Of a stretch of DNA of 64,000 nucleotides, positions 24,782-33,204 are shown one piece after another. Where the stretch lies: positions 9,738-73,737 of the forward strand of contig CAVIQK010000008.1 in the NCBI GenBank assembly GCA_963644945.1. Reading direction: 5' to 3'. Positions within the stretch are counted from its first letter, which is position 1; each line of letters starts with the position of its first letter. This DNA is from CAVIQK01 sp963644945. GTDB lineage: Bacteria; Bacillota; Clostridia; Christensenellales; DTU072. The notes below the pieces were generated by a model, which was not told where the DNA came from, did not search any database, and was given only the letters and a program-made list of their open reading frames with translations. Both the position numbers and the translations under genes were made by a program.

Positions 24782-26558
24782 GATTCTCGCCCTCCTTTTC
24801 GTCGTCGAGTTTTTGGAGTTCGACCATCAACTTATATTCGGGGACGTTGTCGTATAGCCATTGATGAGTGCCTACCCCCAAGACTTTGCCGTCGTCAAGA
24901 AGTATGATTTTGTCCATATCTTTGACCGTAAGGACTCTATGCGAAACAAGTATTGTCGTGCGACCGTCTCTTATCTTTTTGATGCTGTCTAAAATAATTC
25001 TTTCGGTCCTTGTATCGACGGCGGACACAGAGTCGTCTAAAATCATTATAGGGGCTTCTTTCATGAAGGCTCGGGCTATCGATATACGTTGTTTTTGTCC
25101 ACCTGAAACCGTCACGCCTCTTTCTCCTAGCATCGTTTCGTATCCGTCGGTAAATTCGCAAATATCATCATCGACGTCGGACAGTTTTGCATATTTTTTG
25201 ATTTTGTCCATATCTTTTTCGTCAACGGCAAAGGCTATGTTTTCGGCAATGGTGTCGCCAAACAAAAAGTTGTCTTGCGGAACGTAAGCAAAATTGTCTC
25301 TGAGGGACTTGATCGTAATATCGTTGACGTCTTTGTCGTCGACAAAAATCGTGCCTCTAGGGACATTGTAGGTCCTGAGAAGTAGTTCCGAAATCGTAGA
25401 TTTGCCCGATCCTGTTTTGCCTACTATGCCGACATTTTCGCCTGCTTCTATTGTAAAACTGACGTTTTTAAGGGCATCGTAAGTTGAGTCCGGATAGCGG
25501 AAAGTAAGGTCTTTAAATTGGATTTTGCCTTGTACGTTTTCGATATCTTTGGCACTTTCATCATCGACAACATCGGTTTTTTCTTCAAAAAATTTCGATA
25601 CTCTTTTCAAGGATGCTTTGCCTCTCGATCTCATGCCGATGAGTTCGGAAATGGACAAAATCGGCCATATAATTGCATTGAAGTAGCCTAGGAACTCGAT
25701 GAGTTGTCCTGCATTGAAAGTCTTTTCGTACACGAGATAACCGCCGTAGCCCAAGACGATACAGACGACCGAATCGATGAAAAGCGATATCGATACATTG
25801 AGAAGTGTCGAAATTTTGGTGTATTGAACATTTATTTTTTCGTTTTCGACGTTGAGTTTTTTGAAGGCATTGAGTTCTTTGACTTCTTTTACGAAGGCTT
25901 TTATTACGGCAAATCCCGAAAAACTTTCCTGCGCAAAATCGGATATTCTGGAAAAAGCCTCTTGCCTTTCGTCCCATTTTTTGGATAAATACCAACCGAC
26001 AATCGTGCTTGCAAGGAGCATGAAGACCATGGGAATTAGCGAAAGAAGGGTTAGTTTCCAGTCCATCACTGCCATTTTGTATATGGAAAGGCCGCCAAGG
26101 AATAAGGCATCCATAAACATCATTACGCCCCAACCGAAGCAGTCTTGCAAGGTTTCGAGATCGTTGGTAAAATAGGACATCATGTTGCCTACTTTGTTCC
26201 TTTGGTAGAAGTTGGCCGACAAATCTTTACATTTGTCAAACATTTCGTGTCTTATAGACTTTTCGACCTTTGCGGATGCACCTAGGAAACAAAGTCGCCA
26301 CGTAAATCTTCCGGTTATCATTACGGCAACGACAACGAGAAGGGGAACGAAAACGTGTTTTAAGGCGATATCCCAATTGAAAACTTCGGCTACACCGTCT
26401 ATTTCGACGAATCCGTAATTGAGGCCGTTGACGACAATGCGGTAAGCCTCGGGGACTTTCATCTGAAAATAATCTACGGCAACCAAAGCAATTGTCCCAA
26501 GAAACAATATCGGGAAAAATTTTAGATAATATTTGTTGATATACTTTCCAAAAATCAT
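24774..26558 (-). CDS. ABC exporter half-transporter with degenerate nucleotide site (LmrC/TM287-like)
   Basis: This 594-residue partner has six transmembrane helices (about 12-305) and an ATPase with Walker A GKTGSGKST (380-388), signature VSGGQ (484-488), Walker B ILDDSVSAVD with Asp509 in place of the catalytic Glu, and switch His540. One subunit with Asp and one with Glu is the hallmark of asymmetric heterodimeric exporters such as LmrCD, BmrCD and TM287/288. The start was set at the ATG at 26558, where the family begins; an in-frame GTG at 26579 lies inside a hairpin. Neither has a clear Shine-Dalgarno site, so translation may depend on upstream events. Confidence 0.9.
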   Translation of the reverse strand: MIFGKYINKYYLKFFPILFLGTIALVAVDYFQMKVPEAYRIVVNGLNYGFVEIDGVAEVFNWDIALKHVFVPLLVVVAVMITGRFTWRLCFLGASAKVEKSIRHEMFDKCKDLSANFYQRNKVGNMMSYFTNDLETLQDCFGWGVMMFMDALFLGGLSIYKMAVMDWKLTLLSLIPMVFMLLASTIVGWYLSKKWDERQEAFSRISDFAQESFSGFAVIKAFVKEVKELNAFKKLNVENEKINVQYTKISTLLNVSISLFIDSVVCIVLGYGGYLVYEKTFNAGQLIEFLGYFNAIIWPILSISELIGMRSRGKASLKRVSKFFEEKTDVVDDESAKDIENVQGKIQFKDLTFRYPDSTYDALKNVSFTIEAGENVGIVGKTGSGKSTISELLLRTYNVPRGTIFVDDKDVNDITIKSLRDNFAYVPQDNFLFGDTIAENIAFAVDEKDMDKIKKYAKLSDVDDDICEFTDGYETMLGERGVTVSGGQKQRISIARAFMKEAPIMILDDSVSAVDTRTERIILDSIKKIRDGRTTILVSHRVLTVKDMDKIILLDDGKVLGVGTHQWLYDNVPEYKLMVELQKLDDEKEGENHE

Positions 26559-26570
26559 AATTTCACATAT

Positions 26571-26600
26571 AAACGCCACTAGATTGTTCTAGAGGCGTTT
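26571..26600. terminator. hairpin between the opp operon and the ABC exporter genes
   Basis: AAACGCC / GGCGTTT arms with an inner CTAGA / TCTAG stem form a long hairpin immediately before the exporter start. It has only short T tails on either side. It may be a leaky terminator of the opp operon or an attenuator controlling the exporter, for which no separate promoter is seen. Confidence 0.5.
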
Positions 26601-26607
26601 TCCGTTT

Positions 26608-27009
26608 TTATTTTATTGATATATATACAATGTATAAGATTACCGCAATGAGAATGAAGACAGATCCTACGATTACCAAGTGCCTTACGGAGATTTTCTT
26701 TGCGTGTTTTCTTTTTCTATAATCGTAGAAATTCTCTTTTTGCGGAGTGCTGTCCTTTTTTATGTTTCTAAAACCGAACAGTCCGTGTAATCCGTAAGTA
26801 AGTCCGTCAACGACTCCCTCGTTGTAAGAGACAATCAGTCCGCCGATGCCGGCAAAGACCACTCCTACTACGAAAAATCCGTCCATCAGTTTTGCGAGAA
26901 TTCTCGTCGTCGATCCACCGTCAAAGAGTCCTGTAAATATCCAAATTAAAAAGCAACAGAGGACGGCAACAAGGATGGTTATCAAATATTTTAAGAGTTT
27001 ATTTTTCAC
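26608..27009 (-). CDS. small membrane protein, DUF3899-like
   Basis: The 133-residue protein has three hydrophobic segments (about 8-30, 44-63, 110-132) and the block GFFVVGVVFAGIGGLIVSYN (44-63) followed by EGVVDGLTYG. I associate this pattern with the DUF3899 family of Firmicutes; its function is unknown. It begins with GTG at 27009, overlapping the oppF stop by 11 nt, so it belongs to the opp operon. A basic loop (about 82-107) separates the second and third helices. Confidence 0.6.
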   Translation of the reverse strand: MKNKLLKYLITILVAVLCCFLIWIFTGLFDGGSTTRILAKLMDGFFVVGVVFAGIGGLIVSYNEGVVDGLTYGLHGLFGFRNIKKDSTPQKENFYDYRKRKHAKKISVRHLVIVGSVFILIAVILYIVYISIK

Positions 27010-28258
27010 TATTCAAAATCTCTTGATATTTGGCAAATTCCGCATCGTTGCATTTTACGAAATGCCCTGGGGAAACCTCTCTAAAACTCGGTTTATCTAC
27101 ACTGTAATCGTGTTCTGCAAGAGGATTATAAGTGATTCTCTTACGGTTTTTCTCGTAAATCGGATCGGGCAAAGGTATTGCCGACAAAAGGGATCTTGTG
27201 TACGGGTGCAAAGGATTTTTGAACAACTCGTCACTCGATGCCATTTCGACCATGTTGCCGAAATACATTACGCCGATTCTGTCACTGAAATATTTAACTA
27301 CCGACAAGTCGTGGGCAATAAACAAAATCGTGAGGCCTAATTTGTCTCTCAAATCGTTGAGAAGGTTGATAACTTGGGCTTGAATCGAAACGTCAAGAGC
27401 AGAGACAGGTTCGTCGGCAATGATCAATTCGGGGTTCATGACGACCGATCTGGCGACACCTATACGTTGTCTTTGTCCGCCTGAAAATTCATGGGGATAT
27501 CTGCCGGCATGTTCTCTTACAAGACCTACCATTTCTAGCACTTCATATACCTTTTCGTCGATATATTTTTTGTCTTTTATGCCTTTTATGATAAGACCTT
27601 CGGCTATTATGTCTCTTACCGTCATACGAGGATCAAGAGATGCAATAGGATCTTGGAATATCATTTGCATTTGCGTGACGAATTTTTCTTTCGATGCAAT
27701 TCTTACGGCATTTTTCTTTTCTTTTAGAAGTGCTGCCTTTTCTTCTTCGCTAGACGCATTGTTGATTTTTTCGGCATACTCGGCTTTGACTTCTTCGACT
27801 CTCACTTTTGCATGCTTTTTGTCGCAATGTTTGTGATCGTCTTTTGCAGAACGCATTGCCTTTCTTTGCTCGACAATGGCTTTTATTTTCTTCTCGGTTA
27901 TGGCGAGAATTTTGGACTTCTTCTCTTCATCGCTTAGAGTTTCGTCCTCTTTGATGGCTTTTATTTCGGCTTTTGCCGTCAAACGCTCGTTTTTGATTGC
28001 GTCTTTATACCACTTGGAACCTGCGGCAATACGTTGACCTTTGAAATAGATTTCTCCGCCCGTAATGTCGTAAAGTTTGATAATGGAACGTCCTGTCGTG
28101 GTCTTTCCGCAACCGGACTCGCCGACCAAACCAAAGACTTCGCCCTTTTTTATGTCAAAACTTACGTCGTCAACGGCTTTCAAGACGCCGTTTCCCATTT
28201 TGAAATATTGGCAAAGGTGTTCTACTTTTAGTAAGACTTCATTATTATTGTTGTCCAT
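26999..28258 (-). CDS. oppF: oligopeptide ABC transporter ATPase OppF, with inserted helical region
   Basis: This 419-residue peptide-importer ATPase has Walker A GESGCGKTT (46-54), Q-loop FQDP (201-204), signature FSGGQRQR, Walker B IIADEPVSALD and a C-terminal oligopeptide-binding extension. Between Walker A and the Q-loop, about residues 80-195 form an extra stretch of roughly 110 residues, very rich in Lys, Glu and Ala and likely coiled-coil. Ordinary OppF proteins have about 20 residues there. It starts inside the end of oppD (14-nt overlap). The insertion is in frame with no sign of a frameshift. Confidence 0.92.
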   Translation of the reverse strand: MDNNNNEVLLKVEHLCQYFKMGNGVLKAVDDVSFDIKKGEVFGLVGESGCGKTTTGRSIIKLYDITGGEIYFKGQRIAAGSKWYKDAIKNERLTAKAEIKAIKEDETLSDEEKKSKILAITEKKIKAIVEQRKAMRSAKDDHKHCDKKHAKVRVEEVKAEYAEKINNASSEEEKAALLKEKKNAVRIASKEKFVTQMQMIFQDPIASLDPRMTVRDIIAEGLIIKGIKDKKYIDEKVYEVLEMVGLVREHAGRYPHEFSGGQRQRIGVARSVVMNPELIIADEPVSALDVSIQAQVINLLNDLRDKLGLTILFIAHDLSVVKYFSDRIGVMYFGNMVEMASSDELFKNPLHPYTRSLLSAIPLPDPIYEKNRKRITYNPLAEHDYSVDKPSFREVSPGHFVKCNDAEFAKYQEILNSEK

Positions 28259-30395
28259 TTCCTACACCTCCGTTGTTTCTCATTCTTTCGATTCTGTCGG
28301 TGACGATTTTCGGCGGATCCACTTTGGGCGCATTGGGGTGCAATAGCCATGTTGCCGCACTATGGGTTTCGGATATTTTGAACATAGGCGGTTCTTCCTC
28401 AAAGTCGATTTTCAAAGCATACTTGTTTCTTGCCGCAAACGCATCGCCTTTCGGGGGATAAATCATATTGGGAGGAGTCCCCGGAATGGCTTCCAACTTC
28501 TCGTTGGTGTCAAGGTCCGGCATACTGGACAAAAGCGCCCATGTATAGGGGTGTGCGGGCGAATAGAATATGTCTTCGGCAGTACCCGTTTCGACGATTT
28601 TTCCTGCATACATAACGGCAATTTTGTCTGCCATGTTGGCAACGACACCGAGGTCGTGCGTGATGAATATAATCGACAGATTTCTTTCCTTTTTCAATCT
28701 GTTGATAAGTTCGAGAATTTGTGCCTGAATTGTGACGTCGAGAGCGGTTGTAGGCTCGTCGCAAATCAAAATATCGGGGTTGGCTGCAAGGGCTATTGCG
28801 ATAACTATACGTTGGCGCATACCGCCGGAAAACTCGAACGGATATTGTTTATAACGCTTTTGCGGTTCGGGGATACCGACTTCTTCCATAAGTTTTATGG
28901 CTTTGGCTTTTGCCATTTGCGGGGTAACCCTATACACGACTTCGGAAGCCTTTTCTTTGAGGAAATCGACAATTTCCAAAGTTCTTGCTCTGTGATCCAA
29001 ATCGGTGATCTTTATCGCCTCTTGGTAGTGGTCGATGAGATCTATGATGATTTTGGCGACTTGCTCTCTTGCAAATTCGGGATCAACTACGTCCGCAGGT
29101 ACGATTTTCCAGTCGGGAGTTTTGCCTTTTGCAGCAAGTTTTTCGACCTTTCTTGACTGTTTTGCGAATCTCTTGGTTTCTTTTTCGTTCTTTTTAAGAC
29201 GTTCAAAATAGCCGTTGATCGCACTCTTCATGCTAGATGCGAACACGTAGGCTTGACTGTCTTTTATGAGTGTCAAACGGTCTATTGAGTTTTCTACGGC
29301 ATCGATCATAACTTTTGCCGACTTGACTGCTTCTTGTTTGGTGAATTCCTTTTGGAAAATCGGCAAATTCTCTTGCAAAACGGTTATTGCAGTTTCTTTG
29401 TTTTTGAGTGATTCGTTGTAGGAGTATTCTACACCTTTTGCGGCACGATCGATGAACGGCTCCATGAACTCGTTGGCGAGTTTTTCGTGAGTCATCTCGT
29501 TGAGTTCCGCAACACTCATTTCGGGGATATTGGGATCAACATAGGTGAGATAGTAGCCTAGACCGAAGAAGTTGGGTTCTTCTAGTGCTACCGCCTCTTG
29601 TAAAAACGATTGTAGTGCGGTAAGAGGCTCGACTAGTGCGGTAAAACTCTTTTCCGCTTTTACCTTCTTTTGAGCATTGACAACGCCCGCTATTAGGCTA
29701 GAAAGTGTTGCTGAATCTCTTACTACGAATCTGTCAACGGTGCCTTTTGCATCTGCCAAAATTTTGGCAACTTGTTGTGTCCCGTTGGTAACACCGTTCT
29801 TTTCGATCTCGAAAAGCAACTCTTTGATGCCGTCAAGGGCGCCGTTGGCTGCTGCAAAAGCCTTGTTGTACTTGGCTTCGAGTTCGATATGTTTGTACTC
29901 GAATTTGTCGAATTTTTCGACAAGTTCTTTGTTGTGTGCTTTGGTTTCTTCACCGTAGGCTAGGTCCATACCTCTGCATAAAAGCGCCATTGTCGTGTTG
30001 AATATGTTGCGGCTGCTCTTTCTTTTTGCCTTGTTTTTGAGAAGCATGGCTTCGGTAAGTTGCTTGCCTATACGCATGATAGGGTTGAGGCTCGACATAG
30101 GATCTTGGAAGATCATGGCTATTTTGTCGCCTCTGATTTGGTGGAATTGCTCCTCGTCGATTTTGAGGAGGTCCATGCCGTCATAGATAATTTTTCCGCT
30201 TTCGATTATTGCGTTGTTGGCAGAAATACCGATAATTGCTTTGTTGGTGACCGATTTTCCGCTACCCGATTCGCCGACGATGGCGAGGGTTTCGCCCTTG
30301 TATAGGTCAAAACTTATGTTCCTGACCGCTTGAACTTTACCCGCATCGGTACGGAAGGATATCCTTAGGTCTTTTACTTCTAACTTCTTTTCCAT
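28245..30395 (-). CDS. oppD: oligopeptide ABC transporter ATPase OppD with a ~365-residue insertion
   Basis: The 716-residue protein is more than twice the normal OppD size (about 330). All ATPase motifs are intact: Walker A GESGSGKSV (41-49), Q-loop Gln97, signature FSGGMRQR (522-529), Walker B ILICDEPTT (542-550), switch His580 and the C-terminal OppD/F domain (about 583-690). Residues about 125-490, in the helical subdomain between the Q-loop and signature, are an insertion of predicted helices rich in Lys, Glu and Ala with no recognisable domain. The sequence resumes the family pattern at KAIKLMEEVGIPEPQKRYKQ (498-517). The start at 30395 has a GGAGGATT site; a longer frame to 30437 runs into oppC. 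Confidence 0.92.
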   Translation of the reverse strand: MEKKLEVKDLRISFRTDAGKVQAVRNISFDLYKGETLAIVGESGSGKSVTNKAIIGISANNAIIESGKIIYDGMDLLKIDEEQFHQIRGDKIAMIFQDPMSSLNPIMRIGKQLTEAMLLKNKAKRKSSRNIFNTTMALLCRGMDLAYGEETKAHNKELVEKFDKFEYKHIELEAKYNKAFAAANGALDGIKELLFEIEKNGVTNGTQQVAKILADAKGTVDRFVVRDSATLSSLIAGVVNAQKKVKAEKSFTALVEPLTALQSFLQEAVALEEPNFFGLGYYLTYVDPNIPEMSVAELNEMTHEKLANEFMEPFIDRAAKGVEYSYNESLKNKETAITVLQENLPIFQKEFTKQEAVKSAKVMIDAVENSIDRLTLIKDSQAYVFASSMKSAINGYFERLKKNEKETKRFAKQSRKVEKLAAKGKTPDWKIVPADVVDPEFAREQVAKIIIDLIDHYQEAIKITDLDHRARTLEIVDFLKEKASEVVYRVTPQMAKAKAIKLMEEVGIPEPQKRYKQYPFEFSGGMRQRIVIAIALAANPDILICDEPTTALDVTIQAQILELINRLKKERNLSIIFITHDLGVVANMADKIAVMYAGKIVETGTAEDIFYSPAHPYTWALLSSMPDLDTNEKLEAIPGTPPNMIYPPKGDAFAARNKYALKIDFEEEPPMFKISETHSAATWLLHPNAPKVDPPKIVTDRIERMRNNGGVGNGQQ

Positions 30396-30399
30396 AATA

Positions 30400-31965
30400 C
30401 TAATCCTCCGAGCCTCTGAGTGACGGGTTGAACGCATCTCTTAGACCGTTGCCGAACAAGTTGAAACTGAGCATCATAAGTGCAAGGAACAGCGACGGGA
30501 AGATTGCAACGAACGGTGCAAGTACCATATCTCTTTGTCCTGCGGCGATCATTGTACCGACACTGGTAATATTACCCGATTCCAAATTGATAATGCCTAA
30601 GTATGAAAGGTTGGTTTCGGAATAAATCATCGACGGTATAACTAGTGCACAACTTGTGACAAGCGTACCTATTGCGTTGGGGAATATGTGCTTGAACATA
30701 ATTCTCTTGTCGGATGCGCCGAGCGTTCGGGCAACAAGGACATATTCTTGATTTTTGAACCTATAAAACTGCATTCTCGTGGTAGATGCCATACCTATCC
30801 ACCCCGTCATAAAGAAGGAGATAAACAGTACCACCATTTGGCTTGACGTCCCCATGTGCAGTTTTAGGAGCGTAATTACAATTACCGTCGGGACTGATCC
30901 CAAAATATCGGTAAATCTTTCCATAAATAAGTCTATTCTTCCGCCAAAATATCCGGCAATAGATCCCCAAATAGCACCTATTACCAAGTTGACGGTTGCA
31001 ACGGCTATAGCAAACAAGAAGGAAAATCTTGCACCGGACGAAAGACATGTGAAGATGTCTTTTCCAAAAGAGGTTGTGCCGAACAAGAAATAAGGCTCGG
31101 TGATGCCGTCTTTTAAGACTTGAGTGTGGTAATAACAATAATATTCGTAATATTCTGCTCTTACTTCGACACCGCCAGATACGATTCTTCCATATACATA
31201 GTAAGAACGAACACCGTTGACAAGTGTGCCGTTTTCTCCTTCGATTCTCAAAGAGTTGTATTCGGCAGCGGTTGCAGATTTTTTCGAATTGACGGAATAT
31301 GACCAATAACAAGGTACAATCTTACCGTTGACGAGGTCGGCTCTTGTTTTGCCTTTGACTCTCTTTGTCTTGTAATAAATGTTGGCATTTTCTCTATCGG
31401 GAGATTGCTCCGGTCTATTAGAGAGACGGACTACCGGATAGAGAACTTGTCTTCCGGTTTCGTTTTGGTATCTTTGGATATCGTTGAACTCTTCGGTTGT
31501 GATAATCTTATAGTTGCCAAAACCTACTCCGGTATAAGTATTATATTCGTAAGTATAAATTCCGTCTTCATCTATGGTAGGCTCGCCTTTGATAACATTT
31601 TTGCCCGTTTCTTCTTGGATGGCGAGATCTTCTAGGTATCCGGCAACACCGGTTTCTTTGGTCTTGTATCCGTCCCATCCTAAAAACGAGAACAATTTGC
31701 TCTTAGGCTCTATTGCAGAGTATGTCGAATCGTAATACGAAACGCTATATTGAGTACAAAACGGTCCTATAATTGCGAACAAAAGAAGTATCAAAATTAC
31801 GATACCGCCGACAACCGCACCTTTGTTTTTACAAAATCTACGAAATGCACCTTGGAAATAACTTTCGGGCTTTGTGTCGAATTTAGTATCATGCGATAGA
31901 TCGGTTCTTTGGGCGAATTCGAATTTTTCTGCCGGTATATCGGCAATATTCTTAATATTTTCCAT
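30400..31965 (-). CDS. oppC: oligopeptide ABC transporter permease OppC with enlarged extracellular loop
   Basis: The 521-residue permease has the first helix at 50-69 and then about 225 residues before the conserved GTTSFGKDIF (296-305), where about 70 are usual. The rest (residues 305-521) is a normal five-helix permease core with the EAA-like loop ARTLGASDKRIMFKHIFPNA. The added 150 or so residues are Tyr-rich and face outside, so they could contact the enlarged OppA. It begins one base after the oppB stop and ends 4 nt before oppD. Confidence 0.9.
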   Translation of the reverse strand: MENIKNIADIPAEKFEFAQRTDLSHDTKFDTKPESYFQGAFRRFCKNKGAVVGGIVILILLLFAIIGPFCTQYSVSYYDSTYSAIEPKSKLFSFLGWDGYKTKETGVAGYLEDLAIQEETGKNVIKGEPTIDEDGIYTYEYNTYTGVGFGNYKIITTEEFNDIQRYQNETGRQVLYPVVRLSNRPEQSPDRENANIYYKTKRVKGKTRADLVNGKIVPCYWSYSVNSKKSATAAEYNSLRIEGENGTLVNGVRSYYVYGRIVSGGVEVRAEYYEYYCYYHTQVLKDGITEPYFLFGTTSFGKDIFTCLSSGARFSFLFAIAVATVNLVIGAIWGSIAGYFGGRIDLFMERFTDILGSVPTVIVITLLKLHMGTSSQMVVLFISFFMTGWIGMASTTRMQFYRFKNQEYVLVARTLGASDKRIMFKHIFPNAIGTLVTSCALVIPSMIYSETNLSYLGIINLESGNITSVGTMIAAGQRDMVLAPFVAIFPSLFLALMMLSFNLFGNGLRDAFNPSLRGSED

Positions 31966-31966
31966 A

Positions 31967-32974
31967 TTACTTCGCCCCCATTCTTATTCTCGGATCGATG
32001 AATCCGTAACTTATATCGACAACGATTCCTGCAAGTAAGCCTACAAGGGTATAGAAACCCGATAGAAGCATAAAGAAATCGTAGTCTTGGAAATTGATAG
32101 AGTTTAGGTAAAGTCTGCCGACACCGGGGATAGAGAACATTTGCTCAATGATAAGAGAGCCGGAAAGGACTGAGATAAACTCCGACAAAATCATCGGGAA
32201 TATAGGCACCATTGCATTGCGGAGTGCGTGTCTAATTGTTGCTTGACCTCTGGTAAGTCCTTTGGTACGAGCAAGTAGCATAAAGTCAGACGTCAAAACT
32301 TCGGTGAGTTCTGCTCTAGTATAACGAGCATATCCCGCAATCGAGCCTAGACACAACGAAAATACCGCAGGAAGCATGCTTCTAAACATGTCCCAAGAGA
32401 AATAATCGTAACCGGAATTCATGGTGATCGGGAACCATCTCAATTTGAAGCAAAACACGTACTGTATTATGAGTCCCATTACGATAGACGGGACGGAAAT
32501 AAAGAGAATTACTCCAATATTGATAAGTTGGTCTTGCCATTTATTCTTTTTCAAAGCGGCAAGGATACCGAGTGCCAAACCAATTGGTACACCGATAATT
32601 GTCGAATAAATATTTATTAAAATCGTCGGAGGGAGTTTTTCAAGAAAAACATCCCAAACCGGCTGATTGATATATTCGCCGTAAGTGGTTGCTCTACCAA
32701 AGTCGCCTTCGGTAAAGATACGTTCGAGATAATAACCGAGTTGTTGAAAAACAGGTACGGTATCATAAGTATAAACACCGTTGGCACCTTTTTCGATGTT
32801 GGTTATCCAACCTCTTGCCTCGAACTTTTTATATGTAATCATCGGATCCTCGTTGGGACCGACGGTGATAATAGGCGGTAGAAGTTTTATAAGGACAAAA
32901 CACATTATCATAATTATGGCGAATGTGAATATTAAAAGTCCCAACCGCTTTAACACGTACTTTAACATATACAT
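31967..32974 (-). CDS. oppB: oligopeptide ABC transporter permease OppB
   Basis: This 335-residue permease has six predicted transmembrane segments, the N-terminal LKYVLKRLGLLIFTFAII block and the C-terminal EAA-like motif ARTKGLTRGQATIRHALRNA. Size is close to normal (about 306-320). The first ATG (32974) is favoured over one two codons later because a GAGGAG site lies 11 nt before it. It is separated from oppA by a 230-nt region with several hairpins. Confidence 0.92.
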   Translation of the reverse strand: MYMLKYVLKRLGLLIFTFAIIMIMCFVLIKLLPPIITVGPNEDPMITYKKFEARGWITNIEKGANGVYTYDTVPVFQQLGYYLERIFTEGDFGRATTYGEYINQPVWDVFLEKLPPTILINIYSTIIGVPIGLALGILAALKKNKWQDQLINIGVILFISVPSIVMGLIIQYVFCFKLRWFPITMNSGYDYFSWDMFRSMLPAVFSLCLGSIAGYARYTRAELTEVLTSDFMLLARTKGLTRGQATIRHALRNAMVPIFPMILSEFISVLSGSLIIEQMFSIPGVGRLYLNSINFQDYDFFMLLSGFYTLVGLLAGIVVDISYGFIDPRIRMGAK

Positions 32975-33042
32975 AATGAGATATACTCCTCTGTAACTAA
33001 AATCTTTAGTAGTGCCTAAATCGAATAACTAAATAAACCAAG

Positions 33043-33181
33043 TGACACTCAAATGTCATTGTTCGCAGTGGGGCGAACTCCCTTAAAAAAATGTGTCAAA
33101 ATCGGCTTTATCGGTCCATAAGGCCATAAAGCCGATTTTGATAGTCGTTTGTTTTGCTGTGGCGAGATTACCTCGCCACAG
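33043..33181 (-). promoter_or_regulatory. cluster of hairpins between oppA and oppB
   Basis: Four stem-loops follow one another after oppA: a 10-bp stem CTGTGGCGAG / CTCGCCACAG (33157-33181); a perfect 15-bp stem (33097-33111 with 33126-33140) followed on the minus strand by ACACA and T7; GTTCGC / GCGAAC (33061-33078); and TGACA / TGTCA (33043-33058). They can act as a partial terminator and as a 3' barrier that stabilises the oppA message. The remaining bases to oppB hold no gene. Confidence 0.7.
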
Positions 33182-33204
33182 TTTGATTGTCGATACAATG
33201 TTGC

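Noticed and set aside
28362..29156. Plus-strand 264-codon open frame
   Set aside because: It is antisense to oppD, Cys/Phe-rich, and without start signals; OppD on the other strand has intact family motifs.
28245..30395. OppD as a frameshift or gene-fusion artefact
   Set aside because: The frame is open throughout, the insertion has coding-like composition, and the family sequence resumes exactly at both borders. OppF, OppC and OppA show comparable extra sequence.
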